NCBI GenBank assembly: GCA_902810075.1
Contig: LR778135.1
Span: 2,604,001 to 2,668,000, forward strand
DNA from: Ruminococcaceae bacterium BL-6
GTDB taxonomy: Bacteria > Bacillota > Clostridia > Oscillospirales > Acutalibacteraceae
Direction: 5' to 3'
DNA length: 64,000 nt
Both the position numbers and the translations under genes were made by a program. Shown here in pieces: positions 8,629 through 17,068 of the stretch. The notes under the pieces were generated by a model. It did no database searches. It was given only the letters and a program-made list of their open reading frames with translations, and was not told where the DNA came from. Positions within the stretch are counted from its first letter, which is position 1; each line of letters starts with the position of its first letter.

Positions 8629-8802
8629 CTCTCGATCGGCATCTATGAAATCGTTTATGACGGGAAGCAGAAAAACGGCAAGGAAGGCGCGGGCGTCGTT
8701 CTGGACTGGGATGGCATACCGGACGACTTGAAAAAAGGGCTCAATCAGCCGGAGGAAGACACGGGAAAAACAGCGCTGGATTTGCTGAATGCACAAGCGT
8801 AA
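8629..8802 (+). pseudogene. Orphan reading-frame fragment without a start
   Basis: After a stop at 8626-8628, an open frame of 57 codons runs to TAA at 8800-8802. It reads IYEIVYDGKQKNGKEGAG and on to LNAQA and has a protein-like composition. There is no ATG, GTG or TTG with a ribosome site at its beginning, and no known family was recognised. It may be the tail of a decayed gene; chance is also possible. The rest of 8615-8918 shows nothing else before the mscL ribosome site. Confidence 0.3.
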
Positions 8803-8918
8803 GATTCCAAAACGACTCTTCCCGGCCGCTTTCGACCCACTTCGCCGCGGCGGAGTTGATTTTTTTCCGTCCATTTGTTATGATATGAGAATAACTAACG
8901 GAATCGGAGGAATCAGGT

Positions 8919-9326
8919 TTGCGAAAATTAATGGAAGAATTCAGAGCGTTCGCCATGCGCGGCAACGTGGTGGATATGGCGGTCGGCGTCATCATCGGCG
9001 GCGCATTCGGAAAAATCGTGTCTTCGCTGGTGTCGGACATCGTGATGCCGGCGCTTTCGCTGATCACCGGAAAAATCAATCTGGCAAAGCTGGCGTTTGT
9101 CCTTCCCGCCTCGTCTCCCGGCACCGACCCGATCTCCATCAATTACGGAAATTTTCTTCAGACGGTGCTGGATTTTCTGGTGATTGCTTTCGCCATTTTC
9201 ATGGCGATCAAGCTGGTCAACCGGGTACATAAAAAGAAAGAAGAAACTCCGCCCCCGGAACCCGGGAAGGAAGAGCTTCTTCTCACCGAAATCAGGGACC
9301 TTCTGAAAGAAAAGAACAACGGATAG
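8919..9326 (+). CDS. mscL: Large-conductance mechanosensitive channel MscL
   Basis: The 135-residue protein has the family layout: a short N-terminal helix, TM1 [20 protein letters not shown], a periplasmic-type loop, TM2 [20 protein letters not shown] and a charged C-terminal helix. MscL opens under membrane tension and protects against osmotic downshock. The TTG start at 8919 is fixed by GGAGG eight bases upstream. It is a single gene, convergent with the nuclease gene to its right. The only oddity is a proline run (EETPPPEPG) before the last helix. Confidence 0.95.
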   Translation: MRKLMEEFRAFAMRGNVVDMAVGVIIGGAFGKIVSSLVSDIVMPALSLITGKINLAKLAFVLPASSPGTDPISINYGNFLQTVLDFLVIAFAIFMAIKLVNRVHKKKEETPPPEPGKEELLLTEIRDLLKEKNNG

Positions 9327-9360
9327 CTCAGGCTTCGTCTGAACCGTCAGGGAACTGATC

Positions 9361-9441
9361 CGTTTCGGTTAAAATTGCGCCGCCCGGCGTCAAAAATGCC
9401 CGTGATAGGAAAAAGATTTCTGCACTTTTTCCTATTACGGG
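9361..9441 (-). repeat. Dispersed intergenic repeat, copy 1
   Basis: Read on the minus strand this contains GCATTTTTGACGCCGGG, GGCGCAATTTTAACC and GAAAC, preceded by GGAAAAAGTGCAGAAA. The same order of words occurs at 26376-26443 and in part at 23446-23471. All copies sit in intergenic DNA next to gene ends. Confidence 0.55.
9399..9441. terminator. Bidirectional terminator between mscL and the nuclease gene
   Basis: A 17-position stem, CCCGTGATAGGAAAAAG against CTTTTTCCTATTACGGG with one G-T pair, lies between the two convergent genes. The A- and T-rich flanks allow use from either side. It overlaps a copy of a dispersed repeat (9361-9441). Confidence 0.75.
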
Positions 9442-9487
9442 TAATTTTATCTCAAGAATCCATCGTTTTTTACTTCTTAAACATAGC

Positions 9488-11098
9488 CTAGCGGTCCCAC
9501 TTTTTGCACAGCGCGAGGATCTGGTCGGCAAAACGGGCGAGATCCTTGTTTGCGCCTCCCTCGTTGCGCATCACCACCTGAAGCAGCTGCTTTTCCGCCG
9601 CCAGCAGGCGGACAAACGCTGAGGAAACCCGATTGACTTTTGTCTTTCGGGCTTCTTTTTCTTCCGCCGGAACCGGCGGCGTTCCGGAATCGGTTTCCGC
9701 GTTTGCGACAAGGTCGAACCGGGCCTGGAAATTCGGCACGTAAGTGCGGTAGCCCATCTCTTCCAGCTCTGCGGAAAAAGCCGCGCAGATATGCTCTTCG
9801 CCGTGCACGATAAAAACGCGCCGCGGCTTCGGCTGAAACGCGCCCAGCCATTTCAGCAGGCCCGTGTGGTCCGCGTGGCCGCTCATGGCGCGGAAATTGT
9901 AGATGTGGGCCTTTACCGCGATCTCTTCGCCGAACAGCTTCACCTGTTTCGCCCCGTCCGCGAGGGCGCGCCCCAGCGTTCCCACGGACTGAAAGCCCAC
10001 AAACACGACGGCGCATTCGGGGCGCCACAGATTGTGCTTCAGGTGGTGGCGGATGCGCCCGGCCTCGCACATGCCGCTGGAGGAAATGATGACCTTGGGG
10101 GCCGGGTCGTCGTTCAGCGCCTTGGAATCCTCTACGCTCTGACTGATGTTGAGGTTGGAAAACGAGATGGGCTGAAATCCTTTTTTCAGAATTTCAATCG
10201 ACTCGTCGTCGAGATAGCCGGTCAGGTCGCCGCTGTAAATCCGGGTTGCCTCCGCCGCGAGCGGGCTGTCGACGTAGACGGGGAAATCCGGGATGCTTCT
10301 GACCAGGCCGCGCTCTTTGATCTCGCGGATAAAATACAGCAGCTCCTGCGTGCGGCCCACCGCGAAGGCGGGGATCACGACGTTTCCGCCCCGCGACAGC
10401 GTGCCGTCGATCACCTCTGCAAGCTGAAGAGCGTAATTGTCCGTCTTTTCATGCTCGCGGTCGCCGTACGTCGATTCCATCACGACGTAGTCCGCTTCCC
10501 TAATGTACTGGGGGTCGCGGATCAGCGGCTGGTTGACGTTCCCGATGTCGCCGGAGAAAACGATTTTCTTCGTCGTCCCGTTTTCGGTCAGCCACATCTC
10601 GACGGATGCGGAGCCGAGCAGGTGGCCCGCATCGACAAAGCGGAAGCGAACCCCGGGCGCGGGCTCGATCATCTCCCCGTAAGGGTAGGGATCAAGAAGC
10701 CCCAGCGCCTGTTCTGCCTCCCGGACCGTGTAGAGCGGCTCGATCAGCTCTTTTCCGGCGCGTTTTTCCTTGCGGTTCAGGTTCATGGCATCCATTTCCT
10801 GGATATGCGCGCTGTCACGCAACATGATGGAAAGCAGATCGCAGGTGAGGCCGGTCGCGTAGATTTTCCCGTGGAAGCCATCCTTCGCCATCAGCGGCAG
10901 GCGGCCGCTGTGGTCGATGTGGGCGTGCGTGCAGATCACGAAATCCACCGCGGCGGGCTGAAAGGGCAGGACACTGTTATCCTGATCGCCCCGGCCCTGC
11001 AGAAGCCCGCAGTCGACCAGAAATCTCTGTCCGTTCACGTCGATGCAGTGGCAGCTTCCCGTCACTTCCTTGTCGGCGCCGAAAAAATTCAAATGCAA
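9488..11098 (-). CDS. MBL-fold/beta-CASP RNA-processing exonuclease-like protein
   Basis: The 536-residue protein has metallo-beta-lactamase motifs: HAHIDHSGRLP near residue 60, DAGHLLGSASVE near 160, SGDIGN, and the late SGHADH. It also has beta-CASP features (PAFAVGRTQELL, SSSGMCEAGRI). Members such as Ysh1/CPSF73-like bacterial proteins are zinc-dependent RNA nucleases. The TTG at 11098 is the start because AGGGGAA precedes it by seven bases and the first strand HLNFFGADKEVTGS begins there. Upstream in-frame codons extend to 11716 but cover fbp on the same strand. The tail beyond about residue 455 is less conserved. The gene follows fbp by 56 bases. Confidence 0.85.
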   Translation of the reverse strand: MHLNFFGADKEVTGSCHCIDVNGQRFLVDCGLLQGRGDQDNSVLPFQPAAVDFVICTHAHIDHSGRLPLMAKDGFHGKIYATGLTCDLLSIMLRDSAHIQEMDAMNLNRKEKRAGKELIEPLYTVREAEQALGLLDPYPYGEMIEPAPGVRFRFVDAGHLLGSASVEMWLTENGTTKKIVFSGDIGNVNQPLIRDPQYIREADYVVMESTYGDREHEKTDNYALQLAEVIDGTLSRGGNVVIPAFAVGRTQELLYFIREIKERGLVRSIPDFPVYVDSPLAAEATRIYSGDLTGYLDDESIEILKKGFQPISFSNLNISQSVEDSKALNDDPAPKVIISSSGMCEAGRIRHHLKHNLWRPECAVVFVGFQSVGTLGRALADGAKQVKLFGEEIAVKAHIYNFRAMSGHADHTGLLKWLGAFQPKPRRVFIVHGEEHICAAFSAELEEMGYRTYVPNFQARFDLVANAETDSGTPPVPAEEKEARKTKVNRVSSAFVRLLAAEKQLLQVVMRNEGGANKDLARFADQILALCKKWDR

Positions 11099-11154
11099 GA
11101 AAATTCCCCTTTTCTGATTCAGTTTCAAGCCGCGGAAAAGGCCGCGCCCGAATT

Positions 11155-13089
11155 TTAAATTTTTGCTTTCTGCGCCAGAACGCCCTGCCGGTAAGCGTTG
11201 AGCAGAAGCGTCAGGTCGAAGATCTTGTTGCTGATGTCGTTGCCGTTGTCCGTGTCCATGACCATCGCGCGCATGTGCTGCGTCTCGAACACGTCGGAAT
11301 GGGATTCGATATCCTGATTTTCGTCGATCGCCGCTTCCACGCCGCCGAACGGCTGGTGCGACATGATGCGCATCCCGTGCGAATTGTAGATCAGCGTGTA
11401 GCCGGCGATCCCGGTCGTGGGGTGGTAAGCCTGGCAGAAACCGCCGTCGATCACGATCAGGCGGCCGCCCGCCTTGATGGGGTTTTCCCCGGAGGTCGCC
11501 CGAACCGGGACATGGCCGTTGACGATGTGGGAAAAAGGCGTATCCACGCCGAATTCCCGCAGCAGCATCCGGCAGGTCTCTTCCCGGTTGAAATAGGTGT
11601 AATACGCGTTTTTCTTCTCCTTCCAGGCGGACTTGTCGTCGATGAATATGCGCTCGAACGTCGTCATCTTCTCCCGCCCGAACAGAGGCGAATCCTTCCC
11701 GCACCACAGATACCACATATAGTCCTGGCAGAATTGTTTGTCCGCGCCGTCTTTCGGCCCGAAATACGCGCGGCGCGCGATTTTGTCGGAAAGGTCCATC
11801 AGCTCCTTTCCCTTCGCCAGCCGGTCGCCGATCCGCACGGAAGCGAGGGAGCCATCCGGACGGAGCGGGATGCAGCCGTGGAACAGAAGGTTCTGGTTGA
11901 AGCAGAGGTACATGCTGCCCTTGGCGTAAAGGAAGCGCATGTGGCGGTGCAGCCGCTCGCTCTCGCGGAAGCCCAGCACGAGGCCATCCATGATCTGCCG
12001 CTCCTGCGGCGTGAGCTCATAGGGGTATTCGCGGCTGACCGTCGGGAAAAACACGGTGTTCATCCGGTAGGTTTTTCCGTCGATCTCGATGCTCCGGTTT
12101 TCATAGTCGATCTTATGCAGCAGAAGGCGGCTTTCCATTTCGTATTCCGGGTGGCGCAGGATCACCGCGCCCTCGAGCTTGAACAGGATGACGGAGATCG
12201 CCTTTTTGATCGCCTGCGTCAGGTCCCCGCAGTCGGTGTACGTCTCCTTTGCAAACATCGCGAGCTCGCGCAGGCTGACCCCGTACCCCTGCTCCAAAGT
12301 CGCCAGATTGCCGTGGGCGACGCAGTTCTTCACGACTGTGGCGACGCAGGCCTCGCTGCCGCAGGCCGCGCCCATCCACAGGATGTCGTGGTTGCCCCAC
12401 TCGATGTCGACGGCGTGGTGCTTCATCAGAAGGTCCATGATGCTGTCCGCGCCCGGGCCGCGGTCGAAAATATCGCCGACAATGTGGAGCCGGTCGACCG
12501 CCAGGCGCTTGATCAGCGAAGAGATTGCGGAGATGAATTCATCCGCGTTGCTGATGCCGATGATCGTGTCGATGATCTTCGCGTGGTACACCAGCTGATT
12601 GCTGTTCTCGTCGGGCTGGGCGTGCAGGAGCTCGTCGATGATGTAGCTGAATTCCGGCGGCAGCGCCTTGCGGACCTTGGACCGCGTGTACTTCGACGCC
12701 GTCACCTTGCACACCTCGATCAGCTGGCGAAGCGTCTTCTGGTACCAGGCATCCATATTCTTCGTCTTTTTCTTCACCCTGCGCAGCTTCTGTTCCGGGT
12801 AATAGATCAGCGTGCACAGCTCCGAGCGCTCCTGAGCGCTGAGCCTGCCGCCGAATACGGCGTCCACCTTTTCCCGGATGACGCCGGAGCAGTTGTTGAG
12901 GATGTGGTAAAACGCCTCGTATTCGCCGTGCAGGTCGCTCATAAAATGCTCGGTGCCCTTCGGAAGGTTCAGGATCGCCTGAAGGTTGATGATCTCTGTG
13001 CAGACATCCTGAATCGTCGGGTATTTCTCGGAAAGAAGCTTTAAGTACTTGATTTCATCATGAGACAGATGATATTCCGAATTACTCAT
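11155..13089 (-). CDS. fbp: Fructose-1,6-bisphosphatase class III
   Basis: The 644-residue protein has the full class III pattern, including SDLHGEYEAFYH near residue 51, HIVGDIFDRGPGADS near 198, IEWGNHDILWMG near 225, and VNGHVPV near 522. These are calcineurin-type metallophosphatase motifs. It hydrolyses fructose-1,6-bisphosphate in gluconeogenesis and is typical of Firmicutes. ATG at 13089 is preceded by AGGGGAGG. It lies 15 bases downstream of the exonuclease gene, so the order xth-fbp-nuclease may be one transcript. Confidence 0.95.
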   Translation of the reverse strand: MSNSEYHLSHDEIKYLKLLSEKYPTIQDVCTEIINLQAILNLPKGTEHFMSDLHGEYEAFYHILNNCSGVIREKVDAVFGGRLSAQERSELCTLIYYPEQKLRRVKKKTKNMDAWYQKTLRQLIEVCKVTASKYTRSKVRKALPPEFSYIIDELLHAQPDENSNQLVYHAKIIDTIIGISNADEFISAISSLIKRLAVDRLHIVGDIFDRGPGADSIMDLLMKHHAVDIEWGNHDILWMGAACGSEACVATVVKNCVAHGNLATLEQGYGVSLRELAMFAKETYTDCGDLTQAIKKAISVILFKLEGAVILRHPEYEMESRLLLHKIDYENRSIEIDGKTYRMNTVFFPTVSREYPYELTPQERQIMDGLVLGFRESERLHRHMRFLYAKGSMYLCFNQNLLFHGCIPLRPDGSLASVRIGDRLAKGKELMDLSDKIARRAYFGPKDGADKQFCQDYMWYLWCGKDSPLFGREKMTTFERIFIDDKSAWKEKKNAYYTYFNREETCRMLLREFGVDTPFSHIVNGHVPVRATSGENPIKAGGRLIVIDGGFCQAYHPTTGIAGYTLIYNSHGMRIMSHQPFGGVEAAIDENQDIESHSDVFETQHMRAMVMDTDNGNDISNKIFDLTLLLNAYRQGVLAQKAKI

Positions 13090-13104
13090 ATTGCCTCCCC
13101 TTTT

Positions 13105-13854
13105 TCAATCGGACAAAATCAGTTCCACGGGGCAGTGGTCGCTGCCCTGCACTTCGGAACAGACGATGCTGTCGCGAAGGCGGCCGCGGAGCCGCTCCGA
13201 AATCAGAAAATAATCGATGCGCCATCCCGCGTTGCTGCTGCGGGAATGATACAGATACGACCACCAGGTATAGACCCCCGCTTTGTCCGGGTACAGCTCG
13301 CGGAACGTATCCAGAAACCCGCACGCGAGCAGCTCGGTCATTTTCCCGCGCTCTTCATAGGAAAAGCCCGCGTTCCCCACGTTGCTCTTCGGGTTTTTCA
13401 GGTCGATTTCATGGTGCGCGACGTTCATGTCCCCACAGACGACGACCGGCTTTTTCGAATCCAGCTCCATCACGTAATCGCGGAACGCGTCGTCCCACGA
13501 CATGCGGTAGTCCAGGCGAACCAGATCGCGCTGGGAATTGGGCGTGTAGACGTTGACGAGATAAAGGTCATCCCATTCCAGCGTGACGGCCCGCCCCTCG
13601 CCCGCGTGGGAGCCAATATCGTAAAAAACGGAAAGCGGTTCCCGTCTGCTGAAAACCGCCGTCCCGGAATATCCCTTTTTCTCGGCGGAATTCCAGTACT
13701 GCCGGTAGCCCGGCAGCTCCAGCTCCGCCTGTTCCGGCTGCATCTTCGTTTCCTGCACGCAGAAAACATCCGCGCCGCTCTCCCGGAAAAAATCCAGGAA
13801 CCCCTTGTTCATGCAGGCGCGCAGCCCGTTGACGTTCCAGGACACAAATTTCAT
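13105..13854 (-). CDS. xth: Exodeoxyribonuclease III / AP endonuclease
   Basis: The 249-residue protein starts MKFVSWNVNGLRA and carries CVQETKMQP, VNVYTPNSQ, CGDMNVAHHEIDL, RIDYFLIS and GSDHCPVEL, the catalytic and metal motifs of the ExoIII/APE1 family. It repairs abasic sites. The ATG at 13854 is chosen over a GTG two codons earlier because AAGGAG lies eight bases before it. It begins the leftward group that includes fbp. Confidence 0.95.
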   Translation of the reverse strand: MKFVSWNVNGLRACMNKGFLDFFRESGADVFCVQETKMQPEQAELELPGYRQYWNSAEKKGYSGTAVFSRREPLSVFYDIGSHAGEGRAVTLEWDDLYLVNVYTPNSQRDLVRLDYRMSWDDAFRDYVMELDSKKPVVVCGDMNVAHHEIDLKNPKSNVGNAGFSYEERGKMTELLACGFLDTFRELYPDKAGVYTWWSYLYHSRSSNAGWRIDYFLISERLRGRLRDSIVCSEVQGSDHCPVELILSD

Positions 13855-13974
13855 AGGCACATCTCCTTCGACCGTTTTTTCTTTCTCTGACTACTTTATC
13901 ATGTAATTATAACATAATTATTAAGAATCGAAATTTTGGCCGGAGGAAAAAATATTTTTCAGACAAAACGACGA

Positions 13975-14026
13975 AAAAAAAAGCGGGCAGGGCGCGATTG
14001 CTTTTCCGTTCCGCCTGACAGCCTGC
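13975..14026 (-). terminator. Probable terminator of the deoD-cdd-pdp operon
   Basis: On the minus strand AGCAGGC and AGGCG face CGCCCT and GCCCGCT with one mismatch and a small bulge, followed by nine T, starting 12 bases after the pdp stop. Confidence 0.55.
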
Positions 14027-14037
14027 TTTTTTATGAT

Positions 14038-15360
14038 TCAGAACCGCTCGATTCCGTCCTTCGTCACCCGCGCGCGGATGAGCGGCCGCTTCTGCGGGGG
14101 CTCAGGCCCGACGCATACGGCGCCTTGAAAACGCTGCGCCGCCGCGCGGCAGCGCTCCGGGCTTTCCGCGAACAGCTCGGCCGCCGGGGCCCCCTTCTTC
14201 ACGAAATCCCCCGGCTTGCAGCGGAGGATGATTCCCGCGGCGTGATCCACCGCGTCCTCCTTCTTTTCACGTCCGGCCCCCAGAAGCACAGAGGTTTCCC
14301 CGCAGAGAAGCGCGTCGACCGACGCCACATACCCCGTTTCCGGCGCCGGAACGATCAGCGAAGCCCCGGCCTTCGGGAATTTTCCGGGGTCCTCCAGAAC
14401 AGCGGTGCCGCCGCCCTGCGCAGAGACCATTTCGCAGAGCTTTCGGAAGGCCGCGCCGCTCTCCACCGCGCCGCGCACCCTGTTCAGGCACTGCTCCGCG
14501 CTTTCGCCGCCGGTCATATGGAGCATCTCGGCCGCAAGGCGGAGGGAAAGCTCCGTCAGGTCCTCCGGCCCGCGCCCCCGCAGCGTTTCGCACACCTCCG
14601 CGATTTCCAGCGAGTTGCCGACGGCGCGCCCGAGCGGGCAGCTCATGTCCGTAATCAGCGCGTTCGTCCGGCGCCCCGCCGTTTCGCCGATCCTCACCAT
14701 GGTCTGCGCGAGGCGCACGGCCTCATCCTCCGTCTTCATGAAGGCCCCGGTGCCGATCTTGACATCCAGCAGGATGCAGTCGGAACCGGCGGCTATTTTT
14801 TTGCTCATCACGCTCGAGGCGATCAGCGGGATGCTTTCCACCGTGGCGGTCACGTCGCGCAGGGCGTACAACTTCTTGTCCGCCGGAACCAGGTTGCCGG
14901 ACTGCCCCACGACGCTGCACCCGACCCGGCGCACGATGTCGTAGAACTCTTCGCGTGGGATCTCCGTGCGCATGCCGGGAATCGACTCCATCTTGTCGAT
15001 GGTGCCGCCGGTAAAGCCGAGCCCGCGCCCGCTCATTTTGGCGACGCGCACCCCGAGCGACGCGACGATAGGCGCCACGATCAGCGTCGTTTTGTCGCCG
15101 ACGCCGCCGGTGCTGTGCTTGTCGGCCTTGACGCCCGGAATTCCGGACAGATCCGCCGTTTCGCCGGACTTCGCCATTTCGATCGTCAGCTCCGCCGTCT
15201 CCTCATCCGTCATGCCGCGCAGGCAGATCGCCATCAGCAGGGCTGAAAGCTGGTAATCCGGGATCTCCCCACTGACGCAGCCCCGCACGAAAAAGCGGAT
15301 CTCCTGCGGGGTGAGCGTTCCTCCGTCGCGTTTTTTCGCGATGATATCATACATTCTCAC
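14038..15360 (-). CDS. pdp: Pyrimidine-nucleoside phosphorylase
   Basis: The 440-residue protein contains the phosphate-binding signature KHSTGGVGDKTT near residue 81 and MSGRGLGFTGGTIDK, and its length fits thymidine/pyrimidine-nucleoside phosphorylases. It splits pyrimidine nucleosides to base and ribose-1-phosphate or deoxyribose-1-phosphate. The GTG at 15360 has GGGAGG eight bases upstream; the ATG two codons later is too far from it. The start overlaps the end of cdd by 14 bases. It closes a salvage operon with deoD and cdd. Thymidine versus uridine preference cannot be read here. Confidence 0.92.
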   Translation of the reverse strand: MRMYDIIAKKRDGGTLTPQEIRFFVRGCVSGEIPDYQLSALLMAICLRGMTDEETAELTIEMAKSGETADLSGIPGVKADKHSTGGVGDKTTLIVAPIVASLGVRVAKMSGRGLGFTGGTIDKMESIPGMRTEIPREEFYDIVRRVGCSVVGQSGNLVPADKKLYALRDVTATVESIPLIASSVMSKKIAAGSDCILLDVKIGTGAFMKTEDEAVRLAQTMVRIGETAGRRTNALITDMSCPLGRAVGNSLEIAEVCETLRGRGPEDLTELSLRLAAEMLHMTGGESAEQCLNRVRGAVESGAAFRKLCEMVSAQGGGTAVLEDPGKFPKAGASLIVPAPETGYVASVDALLCGETSVLLGAGREKKEDAVDHAAGIILRCKPGDFVKKGAPAAELFAESPERCRAAAQRFQGAVCVGPEPPQKRPLIRARVTKDGIERF

Positions 15361-15787
15361 GATGATTTCCTCCCTGAAGCATCCCCGGGCCGAACGCCTG
15401 CGGCAGGAGCTGCCCGAGCGTGAATACCCGGATTTCCCCGGCTTCCGCGCCGAGAACGATCCGGAAATCGGGGCCGCAGAATTCCGCCATCACCTGGCGG
15501 CATATCCCGCACGGCGGGCAGAGCTCCGCGGCGGGCTCTCCCGTTTTTCCGCCCGCCACCGCGATGGCGGAAAAAGCCCGCTCGCCCTCGCTGACGGCTT
15601 TCCAGAACGCCGTGCGCTCCGCACAGTTTGTCGCGGGGTATGAAGCGCACTCGATATTACAGCCCGTATAAACTTTCCCGGACTCCGTGAGCAGCGCCGC
15701 CCCCACCGAAAACCCGGAATAAGGCGAGTAGGAGCGTTTTCTGGCTTCCAGCGCGCGCCCGAACAGGGCCTTTTCATCCGTATGCAT
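15347..15787 (-). CDS. cdd: Cytidine deaminase
   Basis: The 146-residue protein has the zinc motifs TNCAERTAF and PPCGICRQVM and the substrate strand SGFSVGAALLT. It deaminates cytidine and deoxycytidine to feed the downstream phosphorylase. ATG at 15787 is preceded by AAGGAGG with eight bases of spacing; a longer frame to 15811 has no such site. It is the middle gene of the salvage operon, 16 bases after deoD. Confidence 0.95.
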   Translation of the reverse strand: MHTDEKALFGRALEARKRSYSPYSGFSVGAALLTESGKVYTGCNIECASYPATNCAERTAFWKAVSEGERAFSAIAVAGGKTGEPAAELCPPCGICRQVMAEFCGPDFRIVLGAEAGEIRVFTLGQLLPQAFGPGMLQGGNHRENV

Positions 15788-15803
15788 TCCGTATTCCTCC
15801 TTT

Positions 15804-16508
15804 TTACACAAGCCCCAAAGCGATCTCCATCATTTGGGTAAACGACGTCTCGCGCTCCCCGGCCGGCAGGGATTCCCCGGTGAACGGGCAGTCCGAGACG
15901 GTGAGGATGCACAGGGCGCGCTTCCCGGCGCGCGCCGCGTTCATGTAAAGGGCGGCGGCTTCCATCTCCACCGCGAGAACGCCCATCTTTTTCCAGCGCG
16001 CGAGGGAATCCTGCCGGTCGTCGTAGAAGGCGTCGGCGGAAAGGATGTTTCCCACAACGGGGGCGATCCCCTTTTGCCGCGCGCAGTCGGCGGCTTTGCG
16101 GAGCAGATCATAATCCGCGACGGGTGCGAACGTCCCGGGCAGGCCAAACTGCGCCGCATAATTGGAATCGGTGCAGGCGCCCATGCCGATGACGATGTCG
16201 CGCAGCTTCACGCGGTCGGCCACGGCCCCGGCGGAACCGATCCGGATGATGTTTTCCACCCCGTAAAAATGGTACAGCTCATAGGTGTAGATTCCGACGG
16301 AAGGCATCCCCATGCCGCCCCCCATGACGGAGACCGGCTTTCCCTGATAGGTCCCCGTAAAGCCGAGCATGTTGCGGACCGTATTGAAGCACACCGCGTC
16401 CTTCAGATAGTGCTCCGCGATGAATTTCGCGCGCAGCGGGTCCCCCGGCATCAGGACCGTGCGGGCGATCTCCCCTTCCTTCGCGGCGTTGTGAGGCGTA
16501 GGCGTCAT
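15804..16508 (-). CDS. deoD: Purine-nucleoside phosphorylase, DeoD type
   Basis: The 234-residue protein has the trimeric/hexameric PNP pattern [43 protein letters not shown] and VEMEAAALY. It cleaves purine nucleosides with phosphate. ATG at 16508 has AAAGGA about ten bases upstream. It is the first gene of the leftward deoD-cdd-pdp operon, whose products together convert nucleosides to free bases plus pentose-1-phosphates. Confidence 0.95.
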   Translation of the reverse strand: MTPTPHNAAKEGEIARTVLMPGDPLRAKFIAEHYLKDAVCFNTVRNMLGFTGTYQGKPVSVMGGGMGMPSVGIYTYELYHFYGVENIIRIGSAGAVADRVKLRDIVIGMGACTDSNYAAQFGLPGTFAPVADYDLLRKAADCARQKGIAPVVGNILSADAFYDDRQDSLARWKKMGVLAVEMEAAALYMNAARAGKRALCILTVSDCPFTGESLPAGERETSFTQMMEIALGLV

Positions 16509-16786
16509 CGTGCATCCATCCTTTCCTTTTTCCGGCAGGGCCGGAACCTGTTATTTTCCAGTTAAATTCTATCGCGGTTTCCCGGGAAAGTAAAGAACCT
16601 GTTTTTTAAGCTTACCGGCCTCCCGTATTTTTACGGCAATTCCACTGATGACCGTGGAGCCGGGTTTATTCCTTCCCGCTTCGGCGGGGGAGGGATAAAA
16701 AGAAACTCCACATCTTAATCCGGAATACTATAGGGTTCCCGCAAAAGACGGATTTTTCAAAAACGAGTCGGAAAATTCACGCAAAA

Positions 16787-16819
16787 AGCACGGCGCCCCT
16801 TTCGGGCGGGCGCCGTGCT
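16787..16819 (-). terminator. Terminator, probably for the uxaB-uxaA transcript
   Basis: AGCACGGCGCCC and GGGCGCCGTGCT form a perfect 12-pair stem with a nine-base loop. On the minus strand it is followed by TTTTTGC. It lies 250 bases beyond the uxaA stop, in the 560-base gap 16509-17068 that holds no gene. Confidence 0.75.
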
Positions 16820-16872
16820 CATAGTGTCAAAAGAAACAGGGATATTCAACAGGCCGTATAAAAGAGTACCGC

Positions 16873-16978
16873 GCATAAACAGTCCACCGGACTGTTTATG
16901 CTCCCTTTCCTGCATTCTCTCTTGTGTTTCAGGTCTTGGGGCGCCGCCCCAAACCCCGCAAGCTTTTGAAAAAGCTTG
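16873..16978. repeat. Cluster of palindromes in the deoD-uxaA gap
   Basis: Three perfect inverted repeats occur within about 105 bases. GCATAAACAGTCC and its complement flank ACC (16873-16901), TTGGGGC and GCCCCAA flank GCC (16936-16952), and CAAGCTTTT and AAAAGCTTG flank GA (16959-16978). No reading frame with a ribosome site covers them. They look like a compound intergenic repeat; no second copy was found in the window. Confidence 0.5.
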
Positions 16979-17068
16979 ACCAAAGCTTTTCAGTTTTTGG
17001 CTTATCAGAATTAGAATTCAGCTCCGCTCCCGGAAAGCGCCGGACAAATCCGAAAAAGTCCAATGGCT

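Noticed and set aside
7203..8642. Antisense frame of 479 codons
   Set aside because: It is a mirror of the dehydratase gene in a high-GC genome, without start signals.
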